Shown here: positions 6,711-12,594 of the stretch, piece after piece
How positions within the stretch are numbered: position 1 is the stretch's first letter
Layout of the letters: every line of letters begins with the position of its first letter
Source: an uncultured Bacilli bacterium
GTDB lineage: Bacteria; Bacillota_I; Bacilli_A; RF39; UBA660
Length of the DNA stretch: 14,007 nt
Direction: 5' to 3'
Assembly: GCA_910583945.1 (NCBI GenBank)
Contig: CAJTYF010000040.1
Coordinates: 1-14,007 of the forward strand
The notes under the pieces: model-generated
The model's input: the letters and a program-made list of their open reading frames with translations, nothing else
The model's database searches: none
What the model was told of the DNA's origin: nothing
Program-made: the position numbers and the translations under genes

Positions 6711-7073
6711 ATGATAAATATAGAAGTAGGGGATATCCTAGAAGTAAAGGTAGTAGGGATCACGCATTATGGAATTTTTGTTAATACATTAGATAATCAT
6801 AATGGGTTAATTCATATATCTGAAATATCAAATTATTTTGTAAAAAACATTTCAGACTTTGTCTCTATAGGTGAAAACATTTTAGTAGAAGTATTAGGGA
6901 AAGATGAAAATAATAGATTAAATTTATCAATAAAAAACATAAATTATAAACTCACACCAAGATATGGAAAAATAAAAGATAATAAAAATGGCTTTAAACC
7001 TTTACAAATGAAATTACCGATTTGGATAAGAGAAAAAATGAATGAAATAAAGGGGATAGAACCAAAAGAATAA
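6711..7073 (+). CDS. yugI: S1 domain RNA-binding protein, YugI/GSP13 (CvfD) type
   Basis: Predicted 120 residues with one S1 RNA-binding domain (about 4-76): VGDILEVKVVGITHYGIFV, then GLIHISEISNYFVKNISDFVSIGENILVEVLG and NRLNLSIKNI. The GLIHISE motif followed by FVKNI is characteristic of the small general-stress S1 proteins YugI/GSP13, called CvfD in streptococci, which associate with ribosomes or act on mRNAs. The C-terminal 45 residues are basic and include a FKPLQMKLPIWI segment of unclear role. Length fits the family (about 120-130). The ribosome binding site is the strongest in this block and the promoter is an extended -10, suggesting good expression. Confidence 0.83.
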   Translation: MINIEVGDILEVKVVGITHYGIFVNTLDNHNGLIHISEISNYFVKNISDFVSIGENILVEVLGKDENNRLNLSIKNINYKLTPRYGKIKDNKNGFKPLQMKLPIWIREKMNEIKGIEPKE

Positions 7074-7123
7074 CGATTGAGTAAATCATCTCTTTATTGT
7101 AATATAATGGCCAAGGAGATTGT

Positions 7124-7225
7124 ATGAAAAATAAAGATAAAAGAATAGAAAAAATTAAAGAGGATATTTTTTTTGTTATCCAGTCAATTGTATATTTAAA
7201 AGAAGATCAGTTCGATTTGTTATGA
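7124..7225 (+). pseudogene. 5' fragment of a gene apparently split by a frameshift
   Basis: A well-placed start (AAGGAG at 7113-7118, 5 bp before ATG 7124, with TATAAT at 7103-7108) opens a 33-codon frame ending in TGA at 7223-7225. The +1 frame is open from base 7200 and runs without interruption into the 7257-7667 frame, which lacks its own ribosome binding site. The simplest reading is one gene of about 180 residues broken by a +1 shift between 7200 and 7222. The cause may be mutation, sequencing error, or a programmed shift at the TTA-TGA. Confidence 0.6.
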
Positions 7226-7256
7226 TTTTTTTCATAAAGCCCCTAGTATAAATCCA

Positions 7257-7667
7257 GTGTCCCTTTCAGTGGATGTTATGTTTGGAGATCCTACTTTACC
7301 AATTTATACAGAAGGATATTTAATAAAAGGAGAAATTCCATTTAGAATAAAATTTACAGAAAATTATAGCAATAATCAACCAGACGAAAAATATTCCATT
7401 GGAATACAAGTTAACAAAAATGATTTATCAAAAGAAATTGCACGAGAATATTTAAAGTTTATGGCAACACTTATTAGAAAGTATTCAAATAACGCCATTA
7501 ATTTTATTTGCTGTGATGGATTCAATAAGGCACATAACTTTAGTAATTGTCCTTTAGCTTATATAGGAGAAAATGGCTTTTTTAAAAATCATACAACGAA
7601 AGAAAAAGCTTATTATGAATTTTTTGAGAGACTATGTGACAACAATTGGCGAATATTGTCTATATAG
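7257..7667 (+). CDS. Unknown protein, main part of the frameshifted gene
   Basis: From the first possible start (GTG 7257) this is 136 residues, but the frame is open upstream to 7200, and the residues in between (including YDFFHKAPSINP) look coding. No ribosome binding site precedes the GTG, so the true start is more likely the well-supported ATG at 7124 in the other frame. I do not recognise a family. The protein looks soluble, with a GYLIKGEIPFRIKF strand region, a helix IAREYLKFMATLIRKYSN, and a C-terminal NFICCDGFNKAHNFSNCPLAYIGENGFF segment with three Cys. It overlaps the ribosome binding site of the next small gene (AGGAG 7666-7670), so the two are probably co-transcribed. Confidence 0.6.
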   Translation: MSLSVDVMFGDPTLPIYTEGYLIKGEIPFRIKFTENYSNNQPDEKYSIGIQVNKNDLSKEIAREYLKFMATLIRKYSNNAINFICCDGFNKAHNFSNCPLAYIGENGFFKNHTTKEKAYYEFFERLCDNNWRILSI

Positions 7668-7675
7668 GAGAAACG

Positions 7676-7855
7676 ATGAAACAAAATGCTCCTTTAAAAG
7701 AAATAGTACAAGTAGAAAATGAAATGATACCTTTTCACTTAAAATCTATTGCTGAAATCTTAGGAATATCTACAGAAGACTTAAAGGCATCTAATGAAGA
7801 ATTACGTAATCAAGTTCTAAAACTTTATAAAAAAATGAGTTTAATTAAGTATTAA
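7676..7855 (+). CDS. Small unknown helical protein
   Basis: Predicted 59 residues. I start at ATG 7676, where AGGAG sits 5 bp upstream; the longer frame from 7646 lies inside the previous gene. The central IAEILGISTEDLKASNEELRNQ segment resembles the C-terminal helices of TatD-type nucleases, but no metal-binding part is present, so the likeness may be chance. Probably translated with the gene before it. Confidence 0.55.
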   Translation: MKQNAPLKEIVQVENEMIPFHLKSIAEILGISTEDLKASNEELRNQVLKLYKKMSLIKY

Positions 7856-7880
7856 AAAGTATCTTTCTATTTAAAATTAT

Positions 7881-7909
7881 AAAAAAACGACTTTTTAACA
7901 AGCCGTTTT
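7881..7909 (-). terminator. Terminator of the tRNA-Leu transcript
   Basis: Read on the minus strand: AAAACGGCTT pairs with AAGTCGTTTT (10 bp including one G-U), short loop, followed by T7. On the plus strand the G-U becomes an A-C mismatch and the T-run is poor, so it is oriented for the minus strand. Confidence 0.8.
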
Positions 7910-7917
7910 CTATTATT

Positions 7918-7937
7918 ACTCGAATAATTCGAGTTTT
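7918..7937 (+). terminator. Possible terminator for the small gene ending at 7855
   Basis: Perfect 7-bp inverted repeat ACTCGAA (7918-7924) and TTCGAGT (7928-7934), loop TAA, then TTTTC. Strand choice is by the T-run. Confidence 0.5.
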
Positions 7938-7946
7938 CTATCAATC

Positions 7947-8035
7947 TGGTGCCCAAGGCCGGACTTGAACCGGCACGAGCTTTAACACTCGCAGGATTTT
8001 AAGTCCTGTGCGTCTACCTATTCCGCCACTTAGGC
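7947..8035 (-). tRNA. tRNA-Leu(TAA)
   Basis: Read on the minus strand: acceptor GCCTAAG pairs with CTTGGGC, A discriminator at 7950, encoded CCA at 7947-7949. The anticodon stem CAGGA/TCCTG encloses loop CTTAAAA, giving anticodon TAA (plus strand 7999-8001). A long variable arm (CGAGTGTTAAAGCTCG) marks a class II leucine tRNA, and the T arm CCGGTTCAAGTCCGG is canonical. Confidence 0.95.
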
Positions 8036-8044
8036 ATGGCACTT

Positions 8045-8062
8045 GTCTTAAATCAATAAGAC
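8045..8062 (-). other. Hairpin in the tRNA-Leu 5' leader
   Basis: GTCTTA (8045-8050) and TAAGAC (8057-8062) form a 6-bp stem with a 6-nt loop between the promoter and the mature 5' end. Possibly a processing signal; role not known. Confidence 0.4.
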
Positions 8063-8068
8063 ATCTTA

Positions 8069-8097
8069 AGTATAATATTAAAATATAAAATAATCAA
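8069..8097 (-). promoter_or_regulatory. Promoter of tRNA-Leu
   Basis: Minus strand -35 TTGATT (plus 8092-8097), exactly 17 bp, -10 TATACT (plus 8069-8074). Confidence 0.75.
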
Positions 8098-8158
8098 GAC
8101 TTTTTTGATTTTTTTAATAAATTTGCACAGAAAGTCTAAAAAAAGACATGCTTTTCAG

Positions 8159-8188
8159 TTGACATACGAAAAAAGACTGTGATATAAT
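8159..8188 (+). promoter_or_regulatory. Promoter of the tRNA operon Ser-fMet-Asp-Phe
   Basis: Consensus -35 TTGACA (8159-8164), 18-bp spacer, consensus -10 TATAAT (8183-8188) with an extended TG just before. It lies 12 bp before tRNA-Ser and is the strongest promoter in the window. Confidence 0.9.
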
Positions 8189-8200
8189 CAAGTTGTCGCT

Positions 8201-8293
8201 GGAGGAATACCCAAGTCTGGTTGAAGGGACCGGTCTTGAAAACCGATAGGTCGCGCAAGCGGCGCAGGGGTTCGAATCCCTTTTCCTCCGCCA
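8201..8293 (+). tRNA. tRNA-Ser(TGA)
   Basis: Acceptor GGAGGAA pairs with TTCCTCC, discriminator G, encoded CCA (8291-8293). Loop CTTGAAA gives anticodon TGA (8237-8239). The long variable arm (GGTCGCGCAAGCGGC region) is typical of serine tRNAs. Confidence 0.95.
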
Positions 8294-8306
8294 TTTATAT
8301 ATTTAT

Positions 8307-8383
<77 letters not shown>

Positions 8384-8385
8384 AT

Positions 8386-8462
8386 GGTTCCGTAGTGTAG
8401 TGGTCTATCACGTCTGCCTGTCACGCAGAAGATCGAGGGTTCAAATCCCTTCGGAACCGCCA
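8386..8462 (+). tRNA. tRNA-Asp(GTC)
   Basis: Acceptor GGTTCCG pairs with CGGAACC, discriminator G, CCA 8460-8462. Anticodon stem TCTGC/GCAGA, anticodon GTC at 8420-8422. Only 2 bp after tRNA-fMet. Confidence 0.95.
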
Positions 8463-8470
8463 TTTTTTTT

Positions 8471-8546
<76 letters not shown>

Positions 8547-8557
8547 GTAAGCAATCT

Positions 8558-8581
8558 GTCCGAACTTTTATAGTTCAGGGC
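8558..8581 (+). other. Hairpin 12 bp after tRNA-Phe
   Basis: GTCC-GAAC pairs with GTTC-GGGC (8 bp with one bulged A, one G-U), 7-nt loop, no T-run after it. Could be a processing element of the tRNA transcript or the edge of the inserted element. Confidence 0.4.
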
Positions 8582-8591
8582 TTAAATATAT

Positions 8592-8626
8592 AAGTATCAA
8601 TTTCAAATAAGAAGTTGGTACTTTTT
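8592..8626 (+). terminator. Terminator downstream of the tRNA operon
   Basis: AAGTATCAA (8592-8600) pairs with TTGGTACTT (8615-8623), 9 bp with one G-U, 14-nt loop, followed by T5 ending at 8626. It ends about 30 bp before the next start codon, so it may end the tRNA transcript or attenuate the small gene. Confidence 0.65.
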
Positions 8627-8657
8627 AATTGTTTAAGTTAGGAAAGGATTGTTTAAA

Positions 8658-8933
8658 ATGGTAACTATTACAAAGAAAGAATTAGAAATAGATAATGAAT
8701 TAAAGAACAAAATCGAATTTATATGTAGTTTTTGTAATACTAGTCCTACTATTATCAATGGTAATATTAGGAAAATTAATAAGACAAATTTAAACTATAT
8801 AGAACCTCATAGAATTATTATTAAAGGTATTACATTTCTAGTATTTAATTATTCTAATGTAATCTTTATTGAGAATTTATCTAATAAAATCAAATTATCA
8901 GATTTAGAAACCTTTATAAAAACATTAAACTAA
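8658..8933 (+). CDS. Small unknown protein of a recombinase-linked family (YIEPH family)
   Basis: Predicted 91 residues. The start is ATG 8658 with GGAAAGGA 9 bp upstream; the in-frame TTG at 8649 touches that site. I do not know the family, but the same window has a paralogue at 12247 with the shared pattern LEID-EL--KI, then TN--YIEPH---I--IT-L-FN, then a C-terminal L--LE-FIK helix. Both copies stand directly upstream of a serine recombinase gene. There are two Cys (CSFC) in this copy only. The small size, the mixed strand/helix look and the linkage fit an accessory factor of the recombinase (directionality factor or regulator), but nothing in the sequence proves it. Confidence 0.7.
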   Translation: MVTITKKELEIDNELKNKIEFICSFCNTSPTIINGNIRKINKTNLNYIEPHRIIIKGITFLVFNYSNVIFIENLSNKIKLSDLETFIKTLN

Positions 8934-9000
8934 AATATAATCATTTGTACTAACTTCTTCTAAAATCGCCTTAAAATAGGCAAAAATTGGCAATTATGTC

Positions 9001-9028
9001 TTGACTTTACAATAAAAGAATCTATAAT
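9001..9028 (+). promoter_or_regulatory. Promoter of the recombinase leader transcript
   Basis: -35 TTGACT (9001-9006), 16-bp spacer, -10 TATAAT (9023-9028). Transcription would start near 9035, giving a leader of roughly 150 nt before the recombinase. Confidence 0.75.
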
Positions 9029-9051
9029 AGGAAAGCAATAAAGGAAGTTTT

Positions 9052-9069
9052 ATGTTTTTGTGGGGTTAA
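9052..9069 (+). CDS. Possible five-codon leader peptide MFLWG
   Basis: A start codon 4 bp after AAGGAAG opens M-F-L-W-G-stop, just after the promoter and before a strong terminator that precedes the recombinase. A very short ORF with a good ribosome binding site between promoter and terminator is the layout of translation-coupled attenuators. Whether it is translated is unknown. Confidence 0.45.
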   Translation: MFLWG

Positions 9070-9107
9070 TATAAAACAAATTTAATAAACAACATAATGA
9101 AATTTAT

Positions 9108-9159
9108 AGAGGTGTCAAAGACATAAAACAAAATTAAATGTCTTTGTCGCCTCTTTTTT
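9108..9159 (+). terminator. Strong terminator between promoter and recombinase start
   Basis: Seventeen-position stem (9108-9124 with 9138-9154) with one U-U mismatch and one wobble, 13-nt loop, then T6 (9154-9159). It ends 29 bp before the recombinase ATG and so would block most leader transcripts unless antitermination occurs. Confidence 0.85.
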
Positions 9160-9188
9160 GATGAAGAATAGGAAAGGATTTAAAATTT

Positions 9189-11030
9189 ATGAATGAAGAA
9201 AAGAAAGTCACAGGAATTTATATTAGAGTAAGCACAGAAGATCAAGCCAGAGAGGGTTTTAGTTTGCCAGAACAAGAGAAAAGATTAAAAGCAATGTGTG
9301 AGTACAAAGGTTATGAGATTTATAAAGTATATAAAGATGCTGGAATAAGTGCGAAAACTGGAAATCACAGACCAGCATTTGAAGAATTAAAAGAAGATAT
9401 TAAAAACAAAAAATGTAATACTATTGTTGTTTTAAAATTAGATAGATTAACAAGAAGTGTTTATGACTGGGAAAACATAATAAAATTTTTAGATGAAAAC
9501 AATGCTTATTTAGATTGTGCGAATGATGATATAAATACCACTAATGCAAATGGTAGAATGGTTGCAAGACTTTTAACAACTGTTTCACAAAACGAAATAG
9601 AAAGAACAAGTGAAAGAACTAAAATAGGTTTAGCTGGTGCCATAAAAGTTGGGAACATTCCAAATAAAGCGCCATTTGGTTATAAACACGTAAATAAAAA
9701 ACTTGTTATAGATCCACTTAAAAAAGATGAAGTAATAAGAATATTTAATTTATATTATGAGGGAAATTCCTATCAAACTATCTCTAATATTTATAATGAA
9801 GAAAAAGTATTTGGAAAAACAAATTGGTGTGATAGTACAATTTTAAGAATACTAGAAAATGAAATATATAAAGGCGATTATGTGCATGGAAAAAAGACAA
9901 ATCATCCCACTTATTATGAAAATGTTGTAGAGCCATTAGTATCTAAAGAATTATGGGAAGAATGCCAAGTACAAAAGAGAAAGAACTCTAGAAATTATAA
10001 ACGAGATAAAGAATATTTATTTTTACAAAAGTTAAGATGTCCTAAATGTAATCGTATTTTAGGTGGTAATGCTACAAGAAAGAAAAATGGTAAAGTTTAT
10101 TATTACTATCAATGTAATAGTTGTAAAATAACAATTAAAGAACCTAAAATAGAAAAAACAATTAAAACATTACTAGCAGATATTTTGGAATATGATAATG
10201 TTGTTAATGAATTCTTTTTACCAGTTTTAAAATCAAAGATAGATAATCCAAAAATCGAATTAGAAAAAGAAATAAAGAACTTAAATAATAAAAAAGAAAG
10301 AATAAAAAAAGCATATATTGATTCATTATTTACTGAAGAAGAATTTAAAGATGAAACAAAAATAATTGAAGAACAACTCGAACTAATCAATTCAAAAATA
10401 TTAGAAAATGAACAAGCAGAACAATTAAACTTTACTATTGATGACATATTACTTAAAAGAGATATGGACTTTATCAATAAAGTAAAATTACCAATATCTT
10501 ATTATGCTTTTAATGAAAACTGGGATTTACTTGATAGAGAAATTAAAGCAGATATTATTATGAGATATGTTGATGACATAGAACTTGAAATGATAAATAA
10601 CAAGTATTCAGTAAAACAAGTTAATTTTAGAAGTACCTTTTATAGTGATTTTGAAGAATTATATAAGCAAGGTTATATTGATAAAAAACGACCACTTACT
10701 TATAACTTTAATGGAATATGCACTGATACTATTGTTAGATATAGCGAATACTTACCAATTAAAGAAGTTATGCAAAATTTATATAGATTAAATGAATATT
10801 ACGAGGTCAATTTTTATAAAGGAACATACTATAAAGAAACCGAAAAATTAGATATGCTACCACTAAAAAATGGCGAAGTTCCAATTAGAATATTCCCATT
10901 ACAAGACAATAACAATGGAAATGAGAATTGGGTATCTATGGGAATGCTTGCAACAAAGAATAACCCTAATGATATAAAAGTAAATATTAGAGATATATTT
11001 GAAACAATACCAGATAATGTTAATGAATAA
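9189..11030 (+). CDS. Large serine recombinase
   Basis: Predicted 613-residue site-specific recombinase that would cut and join att sites through a Ser-DNA intermediate. Domains in order: resolvase catalytic domain (about 8-150; nucleophile Ser15 in YIRVSTEDQ; LDRLTR with Arg86 and Arg89), recombinase domain (about 163-262; FGYKHVNKKLVIDP, then YKGDYVHGKKTNHPTYYEN), zinc ribbon with cysteines 284, 287, 309 and 312 (CPKC and CNSC), a charged coiled coil (about 345-405), and an unusually long C-terminal part of about 200 residues with no domain I recognise. All key catalytic residues I can check are present, so it looks intact. The ribosome binding site is AGGAAAGGA, about 10 bp before the ATG. 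Expression probably passes through the leader and terminator just upstream. A decayed paralogue lies at 12635. Confidence 0.95.
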   Translation: MNEEKKVTGIYIRVSTEDQAREGFSLPEQEKRLKAMCEYKGYEIYKVYKDAGISAKTGNHRPAFEELKEDIKNKKCNTIVVLKLDRLTRSVYDWENIIKFLDENNAYLDCANDDINTTNANGRMVARLLTTVSQNEIERTSERTKIGLAGAIKVGNIPNKAPFGYKHVNKKLVIDPLKKDEVIRIFNLYYEGNSYQTISNIYNEEKVFGKTNWCDSTILRILENEIYKGDYVHGKKTNHPTYYENVVEPLVSKELWEECQVQKRKNSRNYKRDKEYLFLQKLRCPKCNRILGGNATRKKNGKVYYYYQCNSCKITIKEPKIEKTIKTLLADILEYDNVVNEFFLPVLKSKIDNPKIELEKEIKNLNNKKERIKKAYIDSLFTEEEFKDETKIIEEQLELINSKILENEQAEQLNFTIDDILLKRDMDFINKVKLPISYYAFNENWDLLDREIKADIIMRYVDDIELEMINNKYSVKQVNFRSTFYSDFEELYKQGYIDKKRPLTYNFNGICTDTIVRYSEYLPIKEVMQNLYRLNEYYEVNFYKGTYYKETEKLDMLPLKNGEVPIRIFPLQDNNNGNENWVSMGMLATKNNPNDIKVNIRDIFETIPDNVNE

Positions 11031-11048
11031 AATTATGAGAACTTTTAT

Positions 11049-11073
11049 TTACGAAGTTTATAAAAGTTACGAA
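11049..11073 (+). repeat. Paired direct repeat TTACGAA, copy A
   Basis: TTACGAA at 11049-11055 and again at 11067-11073, 18 bp apart start to start, with GTTT in the spacer. The same pair at the same spacing recurs as copy B. It begins 19 bp after the recombinase stop codon. Confidence 0.75.
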
Positions 11074-11087
11074 TAATTTTCAAAAAA

Positions 11088-11116
11088 TAAAATAATAAGC
11101 AGTGCTTACTATTTTA
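11088..11116. repeat. 29-bp near-perfect palindrome after the recombinase
   Basis: Fourteen-bp arms (11088-11101 and 11103-11116, core TAAGCA/TGCTTA) around a single G at 11102, with one mismatch. It may be a recombinase att core, a regulator site, or a terminator for the recombinase (TTTT in the 3' arm). Confidence 0.75.
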
Positions 11117-11143
11117 TCGGTAGTCTTATGTAGTTTTACTCTA

Positions 11144-11168
11144 TTACGAAGTTTTAGAGTATTACGAA
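11144..11168 (+). repeat. Paired direct repeat TTACGAA, copy B
   Basis: TTACGAA at 11144-11150 and 11162-11168, again 18 bp apart with GTTTT in the spacer, 95 bp downstream of copy A. Copies A and B stand on either side of the 29-bp palindrome. Confidence 0.75.
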
Positions 11169-11185
11169 ATAAGACAAGGTGGATT

Positions 11186-11290
11186 CTAAGGTTGCCTAAA
11201 CCTTAGCCCCCAGATTTTGATGCTTGCGTCAAAATCTATAGGGGGTTAGAGATTTTGTCAAAGTCAAAATTACCCTACTATAAATAGTAG
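11186..11290 (+). other. Cluster of hairpins in a 365-bp intergenic region
   Basis: Four stems follow closely: 11186-11193/11199-11206 (CTAAGGTT); a long one joining TTAGCCCCC (11203-11211) and AGATTTTGA (11212-11220) with TCAAAATCT (11229-11237) and GGGGGTTAG (11241-11249); 11252-11257/11265-11270; and CTACTAT/ATAGTAG (11275-11290) followed by ATTTTT. The first two share bases 11203-11206 and so partly exclude each other. The rest of 11031-11394 has no open frame of note. The role may be a structured RNA, transfer origin, terminator array or att DNA. Confidence 0.6.
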
Positions 11291-11357
11291 ATTTTTACCA
11301 CAAATAAAGTAAGTTAATATTATTGAAAATAATAATTGTTCAAGTAATAAAAAAGTA

Positions 11358-11366
11358 TGATATAAT
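11358..11366 (+). promoter_or_regulatory. Extended -10 promoter of the 11395-12039 gene
   Basis: TG (11358-11359), one base, TATAAT (11361-11366), followed by AAGGGAGG (11378-11385) 9 bp before the ATG. No strong -35. Confidence 0.6.
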
Positions 11367-11394
11367 AATAGATAAGTAAGGGAGGTTATGTCTT

Positions 11395-12039
11395 ATGACA
11401 TATGTAATTGTATTAGGATTGTATATACCATCTATTTTTAATTTTATATATATGCATAAAAAAGAGAAAAAACTACACTTAGAATTTGATAAAAAATTAA
11501 AAGATAAAGGATATGAAAAGACTAATGACGATTCTAGTTTAATTTCATTAATAGCTGATGAGGTGATTGAACGTGGTGAATATGCTGCAAGATTACTATT
11601 AAGCATATTTCCAGTTGCTAATTTGTATCCATTTATTCAAATTATTACTAAAAAACTTGATAAAGAATATAACACTATTCTTAATAGTTTAGATAATAGA
11701 GAATTGCTAGATAGTTTAGAAGAAAGCAGATATATATATAATCAAAATACTATATTAAAAGGAAAAGAAAATATAATTAGTAAAATTGATGAAATGAGTA
11801 AAGCTGATGAGGCTAATAAAAATACTAATAAGCATATTGAAATTAGTGAAAATGATTCATTAGAACAACTTAAACAAAAAGAGGTATTACTTAATGAAAT
11901 GATTTATTTAAAAAGTTTAGAAGAAATGACACAAGTTGTCTCATATCAAAAATGTGAAGAAAATTTAGAACAAAATGAAAAAGGAAAACCATTAAGACTC
12001 ATTAGAAAATTTAATCAAAATCAAAAATCAGATGAATAA
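11395..12039 (+). CDS. Unknown membrane-associated protein with charged helical tail
   Basis: Predicted 214 residues; family not recognised. The N-terminus is a hydrophobic helix (about 2-19, YVIVLGLYIPSIFNFIYM) followed by a basic stretch KKEKK. A second hydrophobic segment is LLLSIFPVANLYPFIQII (about 67-85). From residue 90 on it is hydrophilic and predicted to be helical or coiled (KGKENIISKIDEMSKADEANK, then LEQLKQKEVLLNEMIYLKSLEEM). The layout suggests one or two membrane helices with a cytoplasmic coiled tail. It sits alone between the intact recombinase module and its decayed copy, with its own promoter and strong ribosome binding site. A role in element maintenance, immunity or entry exclusion is possible but nothing visible supports a choice. 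Confidence 0.72.
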   Translation: MTYVIVLGLYIPSIFNFIYMHKKEKKLHLEFDKKLKDKGYEKTNDDSSLISLIADEVIERGEYAARLLLSIFPVANLYPFIQIITKKLDKEYNTILNSLDNRELLDSLEESRYIYNQNTILKGKENIISKIDEMSKADEANKNTNKHIEISENDSLEQLKQKEVLLNEMIYLKSLEEMTQVVSYQKCEENLEQNEKGKPLRLIRKFNQNQKSDE

Positions 12040-12086
12040 ATATTTAATTATGTAGCAAATCAGTGTATAATTATATTAAGAAATTG

Positions 12087-12101
12087 ATACAAATATTGTA
12101 T
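12087..12101. repeat. Operator-like inverted repeat
   Basis: ATACAA (12087-12092), spacer ATA, TTGTAT (12096-12101): a perfect short inverted repeat in the intergenic region before the second YIEPH gene. Possible repressor site. Apart from this and the two hairpins below, 12040-12246 shows nothing I can name. Confidence 0.35.
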
Positions 12102-12163
12102 TGATTACTTACTTTAGTGAAAAAAGTTTGAAATAACTTTCTTACTCGCACCATAGGGAAATT

Positions 12164-12181
12164 AGTCGAACTAATTCGACT
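12164..12181 (+). other. Hairpin upstream of the second YIEPH gene
   Basis: AGTCGAA (12164-12170) and TTCGACT (12175-12181), perfect 7-bp stem with CTAA loop, nested with a second inverted repeat TTAGT/ACTAA. It lies 10 bp before the terminator at 12192. Confidence 0.5.
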
Positions 12182-12191
12182 TTCAAAATAT

Positions 12192-12218
12192 AAAGGTTAA
12201 TTTCGGTTAATCTTTTTT
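12192..12218 (+). terminator. Intrinsic terminator with UUCG-type loop
   Basis: AAAGGTTAA (12192-12200) pairs with TTAATCTTT (12207-12215), 9 bp with one G-U, loop TTTCGG, T6 at 12213-12218. It ends 28 bp before the ATG of the second YIEPH gene, the same layout as at 8592-8626 before the first one. Confidence 0.8.
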
Positions 12219-12246
12219 GTTTGTTTTGGAAGGAGTTTGATTAGTT

Positions 12247-12465
12247 ATGCAAATAGTAAAAGAAAAATTAGAAATTGATGAGGAATTAGAAAAGAAAATT
12301 AATAACTTGCTTAAATTTAGTAATATTAAAGCAAAGCTAGAAAATGGAGGTATTATTAGTTTAATAAACACTAATATTGCTTATATAGAGCCTCACAAAC
12401 TTGAAATAAATGAAATTACTTATCTTTTCTTTAATGAGTGTGAAGATGTTTATATTAATAATTAA
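12247..12465 (+). CDS. YIEPH family paralogue, C-terminus lost by frameshift
   Basis: Predicted 72 residues as it stands, with GGAAGGAG upstream of the ATG. It is clearly related to the 91-residue protein at 8658: KEKLEIDEELEKKI matches KKELEIDNELKNKI, and TNIAYIEPHKLEINEITYLFFN matches TNLNYIEPHRIIIKGITFLVFN. The frame stops at 12463, but in the -1 frame the sequence continues from 12462 with LNRSIPLKELEGFIK up to a stop at 12516-12518, which matches the missing C-terminal helix of the paralogue (KLSDLETFIK). So one base has been lost near 12461 and the original gene ended at about 12518. The truncated recombinase follows 117 bp later. The short protein may still be made. Confidence 0.7.
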   Translation: MQIVKEKLEIDEELEKKINNLLKFSNIKAKLENGGIISLINTNIAYIEPHKLEINEITYLFFNECEDVYINN

Positions 12466-12594
12466 ACAGGTCTATTCCTTTGAAAGAATTAGAAGGCTTT
12501 ATCAAGTGTACATTTTAAATACAAATTGAATACGAAAAAAAGCGAAATTCAACCGATTTAGTTTATTGTAATTTAAAGTATAGATAGTAAAATA

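Noticed and set aside
7676..7855. Remnant of a TatD nuclease
   Set aside because: Only a short helix resembles the TatD C-terminus; the upstream frames show none of the metal-binding motifs.
8658..8933. Toxin-antitoxin pair with the neighbouring gene
   Set aside because: The partner is a 613-residue recombinase 255 bp away behind its own promoter; no second small gene overlaps or follows.
11275..11295. CTACTAT..ATAGTAGAT looks like a Cas12a-type CRISPR repeat
   Set aside because: Single copy, stem length and loop differ from Cas12a repeats, and no cas gene or spacer array is present; it is better read as a simple hairpin.
12040..12246. T-box or other known riboswitch before the second YIEPH gene
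   Set aside because: No T-box core sequence or other recognised conserved motif; only simple hairpins and a terminator are visible.
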